Origin: Actinomycetota bacterium
GTDB lineage: Bacteria; Actinomycetota; Acidimicrobiia; Acidimicrobiales; SZUA-35
Direction of reading: 5' to 3'
Assembly: GCA_027730885.1 (NCBI GenBank)
Contig: JAQCHM010000065.1
Coordinates: forward strand, 1-11,178
DNA: 11,178 nt
Shown: positions 1 through 6,397 of the stretch, piece by piece
How positions within the stretch are numbered: the first letter of the stretch is position 1
Layout of the letters: each line of letters begins with the position of its first letter
Program-made: the position numbers and the translations under genes
Notes under the pieces: model-generated
What the model saw: the letters and a program-made list of their open reading frames with translations, nothing else
Database searches by the model: none
Told to the model about the DNA's origin: nothing

Positions 1-1
1 C

Positions 2-103
2 CCGTGCGTCCTCCCCCGCGCTGTGCCGCTCGTCGAGGCCATGGCCCTGCTCGTCGTCGCCGATCACCTCCTCCGCCAACACCCCAACACCCTGCTTCCC
101 TAA
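2..103 (+). CDS. aroC: Chorismate synthase, C-terminal end (partial)
   Basis: Only the last 33 codons are in the window; the gene begins upstream. The frame reads CVLPRAVPLVEAMALLV and ends in DHLLRQ plus a short tail before TAA at 101-103. This matches the conserved C-terminal signature of chorismate synthase (an xCVxxRAVPxxEAM core followed by a hydrophobic helix ending in a DHLLRQ-like motif, as in E. coli AroC). The enzyme is cytosolic, needs reduced FMN, and converts 5-enolpyruvylshikimate 3-phosphate to chorismate, the last step of the shikimate pathway. Chorismate is also the substrate of the pathway fed by pabA/trpG about 8 kb downstream, but the two genes are not linked as an operon. 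The call rests on a short stretch, though a diagnostic one. The palindrome 17 bases after the stop may end its transcript. Confidence 0.85.
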   Translation, partial: PCVLPRAVPLVEAMALLVVADHLLRQHPNTLLP

Positions 104-119
104 CCACCGCCCCTTAACG

Positions 120-169
120 CAACCGCGTGCAGCCCGCACCGCTGAGCGGTGTGGTGCTGCACGCGGTTG
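120..169. repeat. 50-base nested palindrome downstream of aroC
   Basis: Perfect 13-base arms, CAACCGCGTGCAG (120-132) and CTGCACGCGGTTG (157-169), enclose a 24-base centre. The centre holds a second perfect inverted repeat, CACCGC (137-142) and GCGGTG (146-151), around a TGA loop. The RNA or single-stranded DNA could fold into a long hairpin with an internal bulge (4 against 5 bases). It lies in the non-coding stretch between the aroC stop (103) and the next start (290), so a factor-independent terminator without a U-tract is one reading. A dispersed REP-like or non-autonomous element is another. No T-run follows the right arm. The remainder of the 186-base gap (170-289) shows only a possible TACCGT -10-like hexamer at 224-229, without a convincing -35. 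Confidence 0.75.
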
Positions 170-289
170 TCACTTCGGGGGCCGAACGAGCGGTCGGACG
201 GCGGCATTGTGGGCGGGGTCGAGTACCGTCCCGGTTGTTCGCCGTTCGCAGTCCACCGCTGCCCGTACTCCTCAGCATGAGGGCAGGCA

Positions 290-1304
290 ATGGCTCGATC
301 AGCAGACGAACGACAGGCACTCAAACGAGCAGCACCCGAACAAGCAACGCCCACACGAGCGCGGACACCGATCGAGATCGACCTGCTGCTCGTTCGGCAT
401 CTGACCGAGAACAAGGGTGTCTCGTCGCGCTCGGCGTTGCGGGACCTCGGACTCTCCGGCTCGGCCATCGACCGACGTATCGCCTCGGGCCTGCTCCGGT
501 CCTTCGGACGAGGTGCGATCGGACTGGCCGGGTTGTCCGACGACATTGCGTCACTCCGTAGGGCGGCCCTCATCCAGCGACCAGACGCCGTCCTGGCTCG
601 CGAGGCCGCGGCCGACCTCCACCGGTTTCCCACCGGCGCCCTTGGGGCGCAAGCCGTCATCCTGCTCACGGCCGCCGACCAGAGTGGTCGAGCAACGCTC
701 GGCCAGGTATTCCGGACCAACCACCTACCGGCCGCGGACGTGATGACGATCGACGGAATGCGTGTGACCACCGCCGAACGCACCTTCCTCGACCTGACCG
801 AGCTCGTGGGGTTCAGCCGGATCCGATGGATCGGCGAACAGCTCCTCCTCGATCGCCGCCTGTCGACGACCGCGCTCTCGGCAACCGCCCACTCCCTGGC
901 CCGCCGAGGTCGAAAGGGCACGCGCCGACGCCGCCTCCTGCTGTCCGTCCTGCTCGACGAGGACCCAGCGCATCAGTCGATCGTCGAGCGAACCTTCGCT
1001 CGCCTGTGCCTCCGCCACGAGATCCGTTCGCTTCGACCTCAGTTCGTGCCCCCGTGGTACGACGGAGTCCGCGGCGTGGTCGACTTCGCCGACCCAGTGC
1101 GCCGCAAGATCATCGAGATCGACGGGCGCCGGTGGCACGCCACGAGCCAGGACCGCGCCAGCGACCGTCAACGCGACCGCGCGGCCACGAATCATGGATT
1201 GGGGGGTCATGCGCTTCGGCTACGACGAACTCGTGCAGCGCCCGTCGGTGGTCATCGACGATCTGCGGGCCTTCCTCGGGCTCCACGGGTCAGAGGTGGC
1301 ATGA
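290..1304 (+). pseudogene. AbiEi-like antitoxin/DUF559 (Vsr-like) protein, frame broken near 1199
   Basis: Starts at ATG 290, six bases after a GAGGGC Shine-Dalgarno (279-284). Residues about 27-80 look like the winged-helix N-terminal domain of AbiEi-type type IV antitoxins (helix-turn-helix ALRDLGLSGSAIDRRIASG). Residues 90-215 fit the AbiEi-like middle domain, with VTTAERTFLDL at 159-169. The C-terminus resembles DUF559/Vsr-type PD-(D/E)xK nucleases: VVDF with D265, then EIDG with E276 and D278, then RWH and DRQRD. After NHG (residues 301-303) the expected GWxVxRF motif is read only in the next frame: from 1200 the codons give WGVMRFGYDELV and continue to TGA at 1302-1304. One extra base, most simply a T at 1199-1200 beside a run of six Gs, would explain this; the repaired protein would be 337 residues. 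It may be a true pseudogene or a sequencing error. No AbiEii-type nucleotidyltransferase toxin lies beside it, so a toxin-antitoxin role is not supported. Actinobacterial genomes commonly hold solitary copies of this fold. Confidence 0.75.
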
Positions 1305-1333
1305 AGTCGTTTGCGGTGGCCCAGGCCGCGGAT

Positions 1334-2236
1334 CTACCCGACCGAACCCTCGTCGGGCTTGTCGCCGGTGTCCGGTTCCGCCTCAGGACTGGCGGCCGCA
1401 TGGTCGCGGAGAAAGGCCTCGAGTTCGGCCGCAAGCGCGTCGCCCGTCGGCAGCGTCTCCTCGCTCGAATCCACCTGACGCTCGAGTCTCGTGACGTAGT
1501 CGGCACTGTCCCGATCGGAGGCAACCGCCTGATCGACCCGCTGCACCCATTCGGTCACCGCGCCGTCGAGTCCCTCGTAGTTCGTAGGCACGCCCGTCGT
1601 CTGTTCGATCCTGCGGAGCAGCGCCTGGGTCGCCTTGGGGTTCGGTGGGGCCGGCACGTAGTGCGGAATGGACGCCCGCAGCGACATCACCGGAACGTCC
1701 GAACGATCCAGGCGGTCATGGACCACGCCGACGACACCGGTGGGCCCTTGATAACTGGGCCGGTCGAGGTTCATGCGTCGAGCCAGTTCGGCGTTGGCCG
1801 CACTCCCGGTGATGGGGAACGGCCGCGAGTGGGGGACCATCGAGATGAGCGCGCCGACGGTCACCGCGATCTCGGCCCCTCCGTGGCGGACGATCTCGAG
1901 CACCGACTCCGAGAAGCTTCGCCACCGAAGCTGGGGCTCGACGCCGGTCATGAGGATGAGGTCGCGGGGGCCATCGGTTCGGCAGGCCCAGACCCGGGTG
2001 GCCGGCCAATCGATCACGCGATTCCCCGAGGAGTCGAAGCGAACGACAGGGCGGGTCTCATGGAAATTGAAGTAGATCTCCGGATCGATCTCGGCCAGCT
2101 GCGTCGTCTCGCACCGATCACGGATCCACGAGAGCGACTCGGTCGCCGACTCGGCCGCGTCGAACAGTCCCTCGAACGCCATGAGGAGCACGGGGCGTCG
2201 CAGCGGAACTTGGTCCTTCCAAATCACCTCGGACAC
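1334..2236 (-). CDS. PAC2-family protein (proteasome assembly chaperone-like)
   Basis: A 300-residue protein of the PAC2 (DUF75) family. Visible family marks are LLMAFEGLFDAAESAT near the N-terminus, then YFNFHETRPVV, the ILMTGVEPQLRWRSF segment, VTVGALISMVPHSRPFPITG, and SLRASIPHYVPAPPNPKATQ in the second half. The overall order and length match the mycobacterial Rv2125-type protein. The last 30 residues are acidic and probably disordered. Eukaryotic and archaeal relatives assist proteasome assembly; the role of the actinobacterial ATP-grasp-less PAC2 proteins is not settled, so no reaction is assigned. The start is taken as GTG at 2236, because a strong AAAGGGGG Shine-Dalgarno sits four bases upstream and because a longer frame (to 2353) would run into the divergent hydrolase gene. 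The gene is convergent with the AbiEi-like gene (29-base gap) and divergent from the hydrolase (43-base gap). Confidence 0.85.
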   Translation of the reverse strand: MSEVIWKDQVPLRRPVLLMAFEGLFDAAESATESLSWIRDRCETTQLAEIDPEIYFNFHETRPVVRFDSSGNRVIDWPATRVWACRTDGPRDLILMTGVEPQLRWRSFSESVLEIVRHGGAEIAVTVGALISMVPHSRPFPITGSAANAELARRMNLDRPSYQGPTGVVGVVHDRLDRSDVPVMSLRASIPHYVPAPPNPKATQALLRRIEQTTGVPTNYEGLDGAVTEWVQRVDQAVASDRDSADYVTRLERQVDSSEETLPTGDALAAELEAFLRDHAAASPEAEPDTGDKPDEGSVG

Positions 2237-2266
2237 CAGACCCCCTTTGACACGAGCGGCCTCCGA

Positions 2267-2272
2267 TAGTCT
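2267..2272 (+). promoter_or_regulatory. Putative -10 for the MBL-fold hydrolase, leaderless
   Basis: TAGTCT fits the actinobacterial TANNNT -10 pattern and ends seven bases before the GTG start at 2280. No Shine-Dalgarno is present. A perfect TTGACA occurs at 2247-2252, but the spacer would be only 14 bases, so it may be fortuitous. This leaves the -10 as the main evidence. The site lies in the 43-base gap shared with the divergent PAC2 gene, whose Shine-Dalgarno overlaps the region. Confidence 0.45.
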
Positions 2273-2279
2273 CCCCCTC

Positions 2280-3191
2280 GTGACAGCAGTGAATTGGGGA
2301 AGCGAACGTCGGCAGTTGACGGATGCAGTGAGCGTATTGGTCGGAGACGGCAATGGTCTCTACCCATCTGGGAACTCGATGGTGATCGAGGGTGCCGGTG
2401 AAACCGTCATCATCGATCCGTCGGTGACGGTCGTGGCCAAAGGCGGAGCCCATCTCCCGATCGATGCAGTCATCAACAGCCACGGTCACGAAGATCACGT
2501 GGCCGGGAACGGACTCTTCGCAAACGCGCGCGTCCATATGCACCACGATGATCTCCTGGCGGCTCACAGCATCGACGGCCTGATGACCATCTATGGCTTC
2601 GAAGGAGAGGCGCGGACCGACTTCGAGCAGGTCGTGCTCGAAGAGTTCAGCTACGTCGCACGTCCCGATGCGACTGGATTCCTCGATGGCCATGTGTGGG
2701 ATCTCGGTGGGGTCACCATCGAGGCCGTCCACCTGCCGGGACACACTCGGGGGCACAGCGGGTTCCGGGTGTCCGATGGTGTGTTCTTCCTCTCCGACAT
2801 CGATCTCACCGGATTCGGTCCGTACTACGGCGACGCCTGGTCGAGCCTCGAACAGTTCGAGGACAGCCTCCGCAAGGTCCGTGACGAAGAAGCCGACTTC
2901 TACGTGACGTTCCATCACAAGGGAATCATCGAAGGACGCGCGGCCTTCCTCGAGCTGGTCGATGGGTTCCACGCGGTCATCGACCGACGGCACCAGGCCA
3001 TGCTCGACTTCCTGGCGGAGCCCCGAACCCTCGACCAACTGGCCGAACACCGGTTCGTGTACCGCCCCCACGTCGAGGGGACGCACATCCCCAGCATCGA
3101 GCGGCGCACCGCCGGCATGCACGTGGAGCAGATGGTTCGGCGCGGCGAAGCCCTGGAAGTCGAGACGGGACGGTTCCGTCGTATCTCTTGA
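2280..3191 (+). CDS. Metallo-beta-lactamase-fold hydrolase
   Basis: A 303-residue protein of the glyoxalase II-like metallo-beta-lactamase superfamily. The first metal motif is SHGHEDHVAG (H68, H70, D72, H73). The second is HLPGHTRGHSG (H155), and SDID follows with D173 as the probable bridging aspartate. A late histidine pair lies in TFHHKG (212-213). Together these provide a full dinuclear metal site, so the enzyme is probably active as a hydrolase; the substrate cannot be read from sequence. The remaining C-terminus (about 235-303) is helical and rich in basic residues and resembles the extra domain of other MBL hydrolases. No signal peptide is visible, so it should be cytosolic. GTG 2280 is chosen as start because of the leaderless -10 just upstream and because the frame further up overlaps the PAC2 gene. 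The 3' end is convergent with the ThDP enzyme. Confidence 0.85.
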   Translation: MTAVNWGSERRQLTDAVSVLVGDGNGLYPSGNSMVIEGAGETVIIDPSVTVVAKGGAHLPIDAVINSHGHEDHVAGNGLFANARVHMHHDDLLAAHSIDGLMTIYGFEGEARTDFEQVVLEEFSYVARPDATGFLDGHVWDLGGVTIEAVHLPGHTRGHSGFRVSDGVFFLSDIDLTGFGPYYGDAWSSLEQFEDSLRKVRDEEADFYVTFHHKGIIEGRAAFLELVDGFHAVIDRRHQAMLDFLAEPRTLDQLAEHRFVYRPHVEGTHIPSIERRTAGMHVEQMVRRGEALEVETGRFRRIS

Positions 3192-3204
3192 CCGCGACTG
3201 GTCA
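3189..3204. terminator. Weak stem-loop between convergent genes
   Basis: TGACC (3189-3193) and GGTCA (3200-3204) are inverted around a six-base loop. The left arm includes the hydrolase stop codon. This is the only hairpin noticed in the 25-base gap between the converging hydrolase and ThDP enzyme genes. The stem is short and no T-run follows, so its function as a terminator is doubtful. Confidence 0.25.
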
Positions 3205-3216
3205 GGCGGCGCCCGA

Positions 3217-4863
3217 TCAGGTGTAGGTCGACCCCTTCGGCTCGCCGAGATCGCGGCGGATCTCCACGTTGACCAACGCCGGGAGCCCTGAAGCGAACGC
3301 CCGCTCCAACGCAGGTCGAATGCCCTCGGGCTTGGTGACGTGTTCGCCATGACCGCCGAGCGCTTCGACCACCTTGTCGTAGCGCGTGTAGTTCAGCTCG
3401 GTGGCAACGACCCGATCGGCGCCGTACAGCTTGGCTTGTGGGCGGATCATCTGACCCCAGGCTGCATCGTTGCCGACGATACCTACGATCGGTAGCCCGA
3501 AACGGACCGCAGTGTCGTACTCGAACCCGTTGAGGCCGAAGGACCCGTCGCCGTAGACGATGAGTACCCGTTGGTCGGGGCGGGCCAGCTGCGCGGCGAG
3601 CGCGAAGGGCATCCCGACGCCCAGCGTCCCAAGCGGACCAGGGTCCATCCAACTACCACGTTCGGGGACTCGCAGGACCTTGGAGGTCTGGGCAACGATG
3701 TCGCCGCCGTCGCCGATCACGATCATGCGGTCGTCGGTGGCCACGAAGTCGGCGATCTCCCGGCAGAGTCGCAGTGGATCGATCGGGACCTCGTCGGAGT
3801 TGAGCGAGGCCAACAGGTTGGCCTCGGCCCGCTCCTCGACGACCCGGAGCTCCGCGGCGTAGTCGTTGAAGTTCGGGGTGGTTCCCGAAGAGGCCAGCTG
3901 CGCGGTGAGCGCGGCAAGGTTGCGGCCGACGTTGCCCACGAGCCCCACCGTCGCAGAGCGGTTGGCACCGATCAGCGTCTCGTCGAGGTCGAGCTGCACG
4001 ATCTGCGCTCCGCGCGGGATCGACTTGCCGTATTTCATCCGGAAGTCGAGCGGCGTCCCCGCCAGGACGACCAAGTCGGCCTGGGCCAGCGCGTCGCCAC
4101 GACTGCGGTTGAAGTATTGCGGATGGCTCATCGAGATCTGGCCGCGGGCCATCCCGTTGGTGAAGACGGGCATGCCGGTGGCTTCCGCGAACTGACGGAG
4201 CGCCTCGGCGCCTTCGGACCACTTGAGACCGGTTCCGGCCATGATCATCGGCCGCTGTGCCCCCGCCACCAGCGCGGCGGCCTCGGCGACGAGGTCGGCG
4301 TCCGCCGCGGCGTTGACCCGATAATCACGGAACGTCGGCAGCTGCACCTTCTCGATGTCGATCGGCGCGCTGAGCACATCGATGGGAATCTCGAGGAACG
4401 CGGGGCCGGGCACGCCGGAGAGAGCCGCCCGAATGCCGGACTCGATGTACTCCCCGATTCTGGCGGTGTCGTAGCAAGCGTCGGCCCACTTGGTGATCGG
4501 CCGCATGACCGAGACGTGATCCATCTCCTGCAACGAGCCACGGCGAAGGTTCTTGAACGGACCCTGACCGCCGAACACCAGGATCGGAGAGTTGGCCCGC
4601 CAGGCGTTGGCCACTCCGGTGACCCCATCGGTAACGCCCGGGCCCGCGGTGACGATCGCCACGCCGACCTTGCCGGGGTGCAGGCGAGCCCAGGCGTCGG
4701 CTGCGTGGGTCGCGGCCTGCTCGTGGCGGACGTCCACGACCTTGATGCCCTCGTCCAGACAGCCGTCGTAAATGGCCATCACATGTCCACCCGAGAGGGT
4801 GAAGACACAGTCGACACCTGCGGCCTTCAGGGCCTTGGCGGCCAAACGTCCCCCGTGGGTCAT
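3217..4863 (-). CDS. ThDP-dependent acetolactate synthase/2-hydroxyacyl-CoA lyase-like enzyme
   Basis: A 548-residue member of the acetohydroxyacid synthase/oxalyl-CoA decarboxylase superfamily with the usual three domains. The N-terminal PYR domain (about 1-175) has the activating glutamate E48 in RHEQAA. The central domain spans about 185-345. The C-terminal PP domain (about 365-535) holds the ThDP/Mg motif GDGSFGLNGFEYD (D439) through GIVGND (N465). LGTLGVGMPFALAAQL is typical of the family. The whole sequence resembles mycobacterial IlvG-type proteins and the 2-hydroxyacyl-CoA lyase group more than the biosynthetic IlvB. No small regulatory subunit gene (ilvN) is adjacent, which argues against branched-chain amino acid synthesis. 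The substrate therefore remains open: acetolactate-type, oxalyl-CoA or 2-hydroxyacyl-CoA. ATG 4863 is chosen because conserved sequence begins at MTHGGRLAAKAL; a purine-rich GAGAGAGCGAG stretch upstream may serve as a weak Shine-Dalgarno. It is divergent from the crotonase gene (77-base gap). Confidence 0.85.
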   Translation of the reverse strand: MTHGGRLAAKALKAAGVDCVFTLSGGHVMAIYDGCLDEGIKVVDVRHEQAATHAADAWARLHPGKVGVAIVTAGPGVTDGVTGVANAWRANSPILVFGGQGPFKNLRRGSLQEMDHVSVMRPITKWADACYDTARIGEYIESGIRAALSGVPGPAFLEIPIDVLSAPIDIEKVQLPTFRDYRVNAAADADLVAEAAALVAGAQRPMIMAGTGLKWSEGAEALRQFAEATGMPVFTNGMARGQISMSHPQYFNRSRGDALAQADLVVLAGTPLDFRMKYGKSIPRGAQIVQLDLDETLIGANRSATVGLVGNVGRNLAALTAQLASSGTTPNFNDYAAELRVVEERAEANLLASLNSDEVPIDPLRLCREIADFVATDDRMIVIGDGGDIVAQTSKVLRVPERGSWMDPGPLGTLGVGMPFALAAQLARPDQRVLIVYGDGSFGLNGFEYDTAVRFGLPIVGIVGNDAAWGQMIRPQAKLYGADRVVATELNYTRYDKVVEALGGHGEHVTKPEGIRPALERAFASGLPALVNVEIRRDLGEPKGSTYT

Positions 4864-4904
4864 GGTCAGACTCGCTCTCTCGCGTCGCTTGCGGTCGGCC
4901 CGGC

Positions 4905-4934
4905 TTGGGCCACCGACGAGCCACAACCTACGAT
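4905..4934 (+). promoter_or_regulatory. Putative promoter of the crotonase gene, leaderless
   Basis: TTGGGC (4905-4910) and TACGAT (4929-4934) are separated by 18 bases, and the -10 ends six bases before ATG 4941, with no Shine-Dalgarno. On the opposite strand TAGGTT (4925-4930) overlaps this -10 and could serve the divergent ThDP enzyme gene with a leader of about 55 bases. If both are real, the two promoters would compete for the same DNA. Confidence 0.5.
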
Positions 4935-4940
4935 CCGGCG

Positions 4941-5744
4941 ATGGCCAACGTCGAAATCAGTCATCCGGAGCCCCAGATCACGCAGATCGCGCTCAACCGG
5001 CCCGAGGCGCTCAACGCTCTGACCTATGACCTCGTCGACGAGCTGCACCAGGCATTGGCCGCCATTCATGCCGACCATGAGTGCCGAGTGGTCATCATCA
5101 CCGGCGCCGGCCGCGGCTTCTGCGCCGGCTTGGACCTCAGAGGCTTCGGCGTTGTTCCCGGCACGGAAAACTTCGGCCGGCCGCAGCAAGGAATGGCCGT
5201 CCAGCAGTTCATCGCCGGCCTGGTCCCTCGACTACGTTCGCTGCGTCAACCGGTCATCGCCGCGATCAACGGCGCCGCCGCCGGTGGTGGGTTTGCCATC
5301 GCTCTCGCCAGCGACGTTCGCATCTGTTCCGACTCCGCAAAGTTCGGCAGCGCCTTCGTGCGCCTCGGGATCTCGGGTTGCGACATCGGGGTGTCGTGGC
5401 TCCTGCCTCGGCTCATCGGAGCCTCGCGCTCGCACGAGCTGCTGCTGACGGGGCGGGTGTTCGACGCGGCCGAGGCCGACAAGTTGGGCCTCGTCAGTCG
5501 AGTCGTCCCTGGCGAAGAGCTGCTGGAGTCGGCGCTCACCACCGCTCGGCTGATTGCACGAAACAGCCCCATGGGAGTGTGGATGACCAAAGAGGTCATG
5601 TGGTCGAATCTGGAGACTGCGTCCCTTCAGGCCGGTATCGACCTCGAGAACCGTACCCAGATCCTGACGTCGCAGACCGAGGATTCACGGGCAGCAATGG
5701 CCGGATTCCTCCACGGGCAGCAGGTCGACTGGCAGAACCGCTGA
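4941..5744 (+). CDS. Enoyl-CoA hydratase/isomerase (crotonase) family protein
   Basis: A 267-residue crotonase-fold protein. The N-terminal beta strands lead to GRGFCAGLDLRGFG (58-70), which supplies the first oxyanion-hole peptide, and to AAINGAAAGGGFAIALASD (108-125), which supplies the second. The CoA-binding and trimerisation region follows, ending in LLLTGRVFDAAEADKLGLV. The two glutamates of classical enoyl-CoA hydratase (E144 and E164 in rat) align with A119 and F139, so ordinary hydration is doubtful. D148 in ISGCDIGVSWLLPRL occupies the place of the aspartate used by dienoyl-CoA isomerases (D204 in the rat enzyme) and could act as base. It is best called a crotonase-family isomerase or hydrolase of unknown substrate. 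ATG 4941 is preferred to the longer frame because of the leaderless promoter. The neighbouring ThDP enzyme and thiolase suggest acyl-CoA metabolism. The stop codon directly abuts that of the lipoprotein gene. Confidence 0.85.
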   Translation: MANVEISHPEPQITQIALNRPEALNALTYDLVDELHQALAAIHADHECRVVIITGAGRGFCAGLDLRGFGVVPGTENFGRPQQGMAVQQFIAGLVPRLRSLRQPVIAAINGAAAGGGFAIALASDVRICSDSAKFGSAFVRLGISGCDIGVSWLLPRLIGASRSHELLLTGRVFDAAEADKLGLVSRVVPGEELLESALTTARLIARNSPMGVWMTKEVMWSNLETASLQAGIDLENRTQILTSQTEDSRAAMAGFLHGQQVDWQNR

Positions 5745-6227
5745 TCAACCCCGGCCTCGAAGTTCGTCGAGGTCCATGCAGAGCGAAACCGCGGTGACCA
5801 CCGCCAGTTCGACCTCCGCGTCGGGCAGCGGATTGCGCACCAACTGACCGGCGAGGAGGTCCTCGAGCAGCCGTTGGTCGACACGGTCGGCCGCGCAGGC
5901 GACCGACGACTCGGACGCCCCGGCGGTGAATGGGTTCAGCGCCGATCGCGCGATCGCGTCGGCTCCGGCGCAACCGACGATCGCTACCGACACGGTGCGT
6001 GCCACCACCGCGTCCAACTCGTCGTCGGCCGCGAGCAGCGTGGCGGTTGGCTCGTCGAGACGCCTGCTCGCGCACTCGGCGTCCGCCGGGGCCAGCTTCA
6101 GGCCGACCTCCTCGCTTCGTTCGCTGAGTCGTTCGGCCGTCGGCCCAACGAGCGCCTCGGCGAGTTCAGCGGTCCCACACGAGGCCAAAACCAAGAAGCC
6201 GAGGACGAGCAGTTGGCGCTGGCGCAT
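5745..6227 (-). CDS. Small secreted lipoprotein of unknown function
   Basis: A 160-residue protein with a lipoprotein signal peptide: basic MRQRQ, a hydrophobic stretch, and the lipobox LASC with Cys17 as the acylation site. The mature part is largely helical and Ala-rich. It contains four further cysteines (C52, C86, C111, C150) at roughly even spacing, which could form two disulfides outside the membrane. I recognise no domain. The start ATG 6227 has no Shine-Dalgarno, but TAGGTT lies six bases upstream. The gene is divergent from the thiolase gene and its stop abuts the crotonase stop without a gap, so no terminator fits between them. The signal peptide makes it a convincing gene even without a named family. 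Confidence 0.75.
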   Translation of the reverse strand: MRQRQLLVLGFLVLASCGTAELAEALVGPTAERLSERSEEVGLKLAPADAECASRRLDEPTATLLAADDELDAVVARTVSVAIVGCAGADAIARSALNPFTAGASESSVACAADRVDQRLLEDLLAGQLVRNPLPDAEVELAVVTAVSLCMDLDELRGRG

Positions 6228-6233
6228 CGCCAG

Positions 6234-6239
6234 AACCTA
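6234..6239 (-). promoter_or_regulatory. Putative -10 for the lipoprotein gene, leaderless
   Basis: TAGGTT on the minus strand fits TANNNT and ends six bases before ATG 6227. No Shine-Dalgarno is present. No clear -35 is seen at 17-18 bases. The 170-base divergent region up to 6397 holds this site, the thiolase promoter and nothing else that I recognise. Confidence 0.45.
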
Positions 6240-6325
6240 CCCGGCTCGGATGATGTCGTCGCGACCACCGCGTAACCCCTCTCCGCAGGACCGCAGAATG
6301 TCGCAAGGGGTCGGCCGACCGGCTG

Positions 6326-6355
6326 GTGACCGGGCTGGGGCCTGAGGCTTAGACT
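6326..6355 (+). promoter_or_regulatory. Putative promoter of the thiolase operon
   Basis: GTGACC (6326-6331) and TAGACT (6350-6355) are 18 bases apart and fit an actinobacterial sigma-A-type promoter. Transcription would start near 6362, giving a leader of about 36 bases that contains the GAGAGGG Shine-Dalgarno at 6386-6392. A GTG at 6356 directly touches the -10, so it is unlikely to be transcribed as a start. Confidence 0.4.
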
Positions 6356-6397
6356 GTGACTGTCCCGTGGCATTCCGCCCGGACAGAGAGGGTCTCC

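Noticed and set aside
290..1304. A type IV toxin-antitoxin pair
   Set aside because: Only the AbiEi-like half is present. The neighbours are aroC and PAC2, and no AbiEii nucleotidyltransferase is encoded.
1305..2269. The frame of the AbiEi-like gene stays open to 2269, suggesting a 659-residue protein
   Set aside because: After the frameshift the encoded sequence is Arg/Gly/His-rich and antisense to the well-conserved PAC2 gene; it shows no domain.
2118..3350. A 410-residue open frame on the minus strand
   Set aside because: It is antisense to the MBL hydrolase, whose metal motifs are intact on the plus strand; long antisense frames are normal in GC-rich DNA.
3217..4863. Biosynthetic acetolactate synthase ilvB
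   Set aside because: No ilvN or ilvC neighbour, and the sequence looks closer to IlvG/2-hydroxyacyl-CoA lyase-type proteins, so a gene symbol was withheld.
3571..5022. A 483-residue open frame on the plus strand
   Set aside because: Antisense to the ThDP enzyme with complete family motifs, and it also overlaps the crotonase start.
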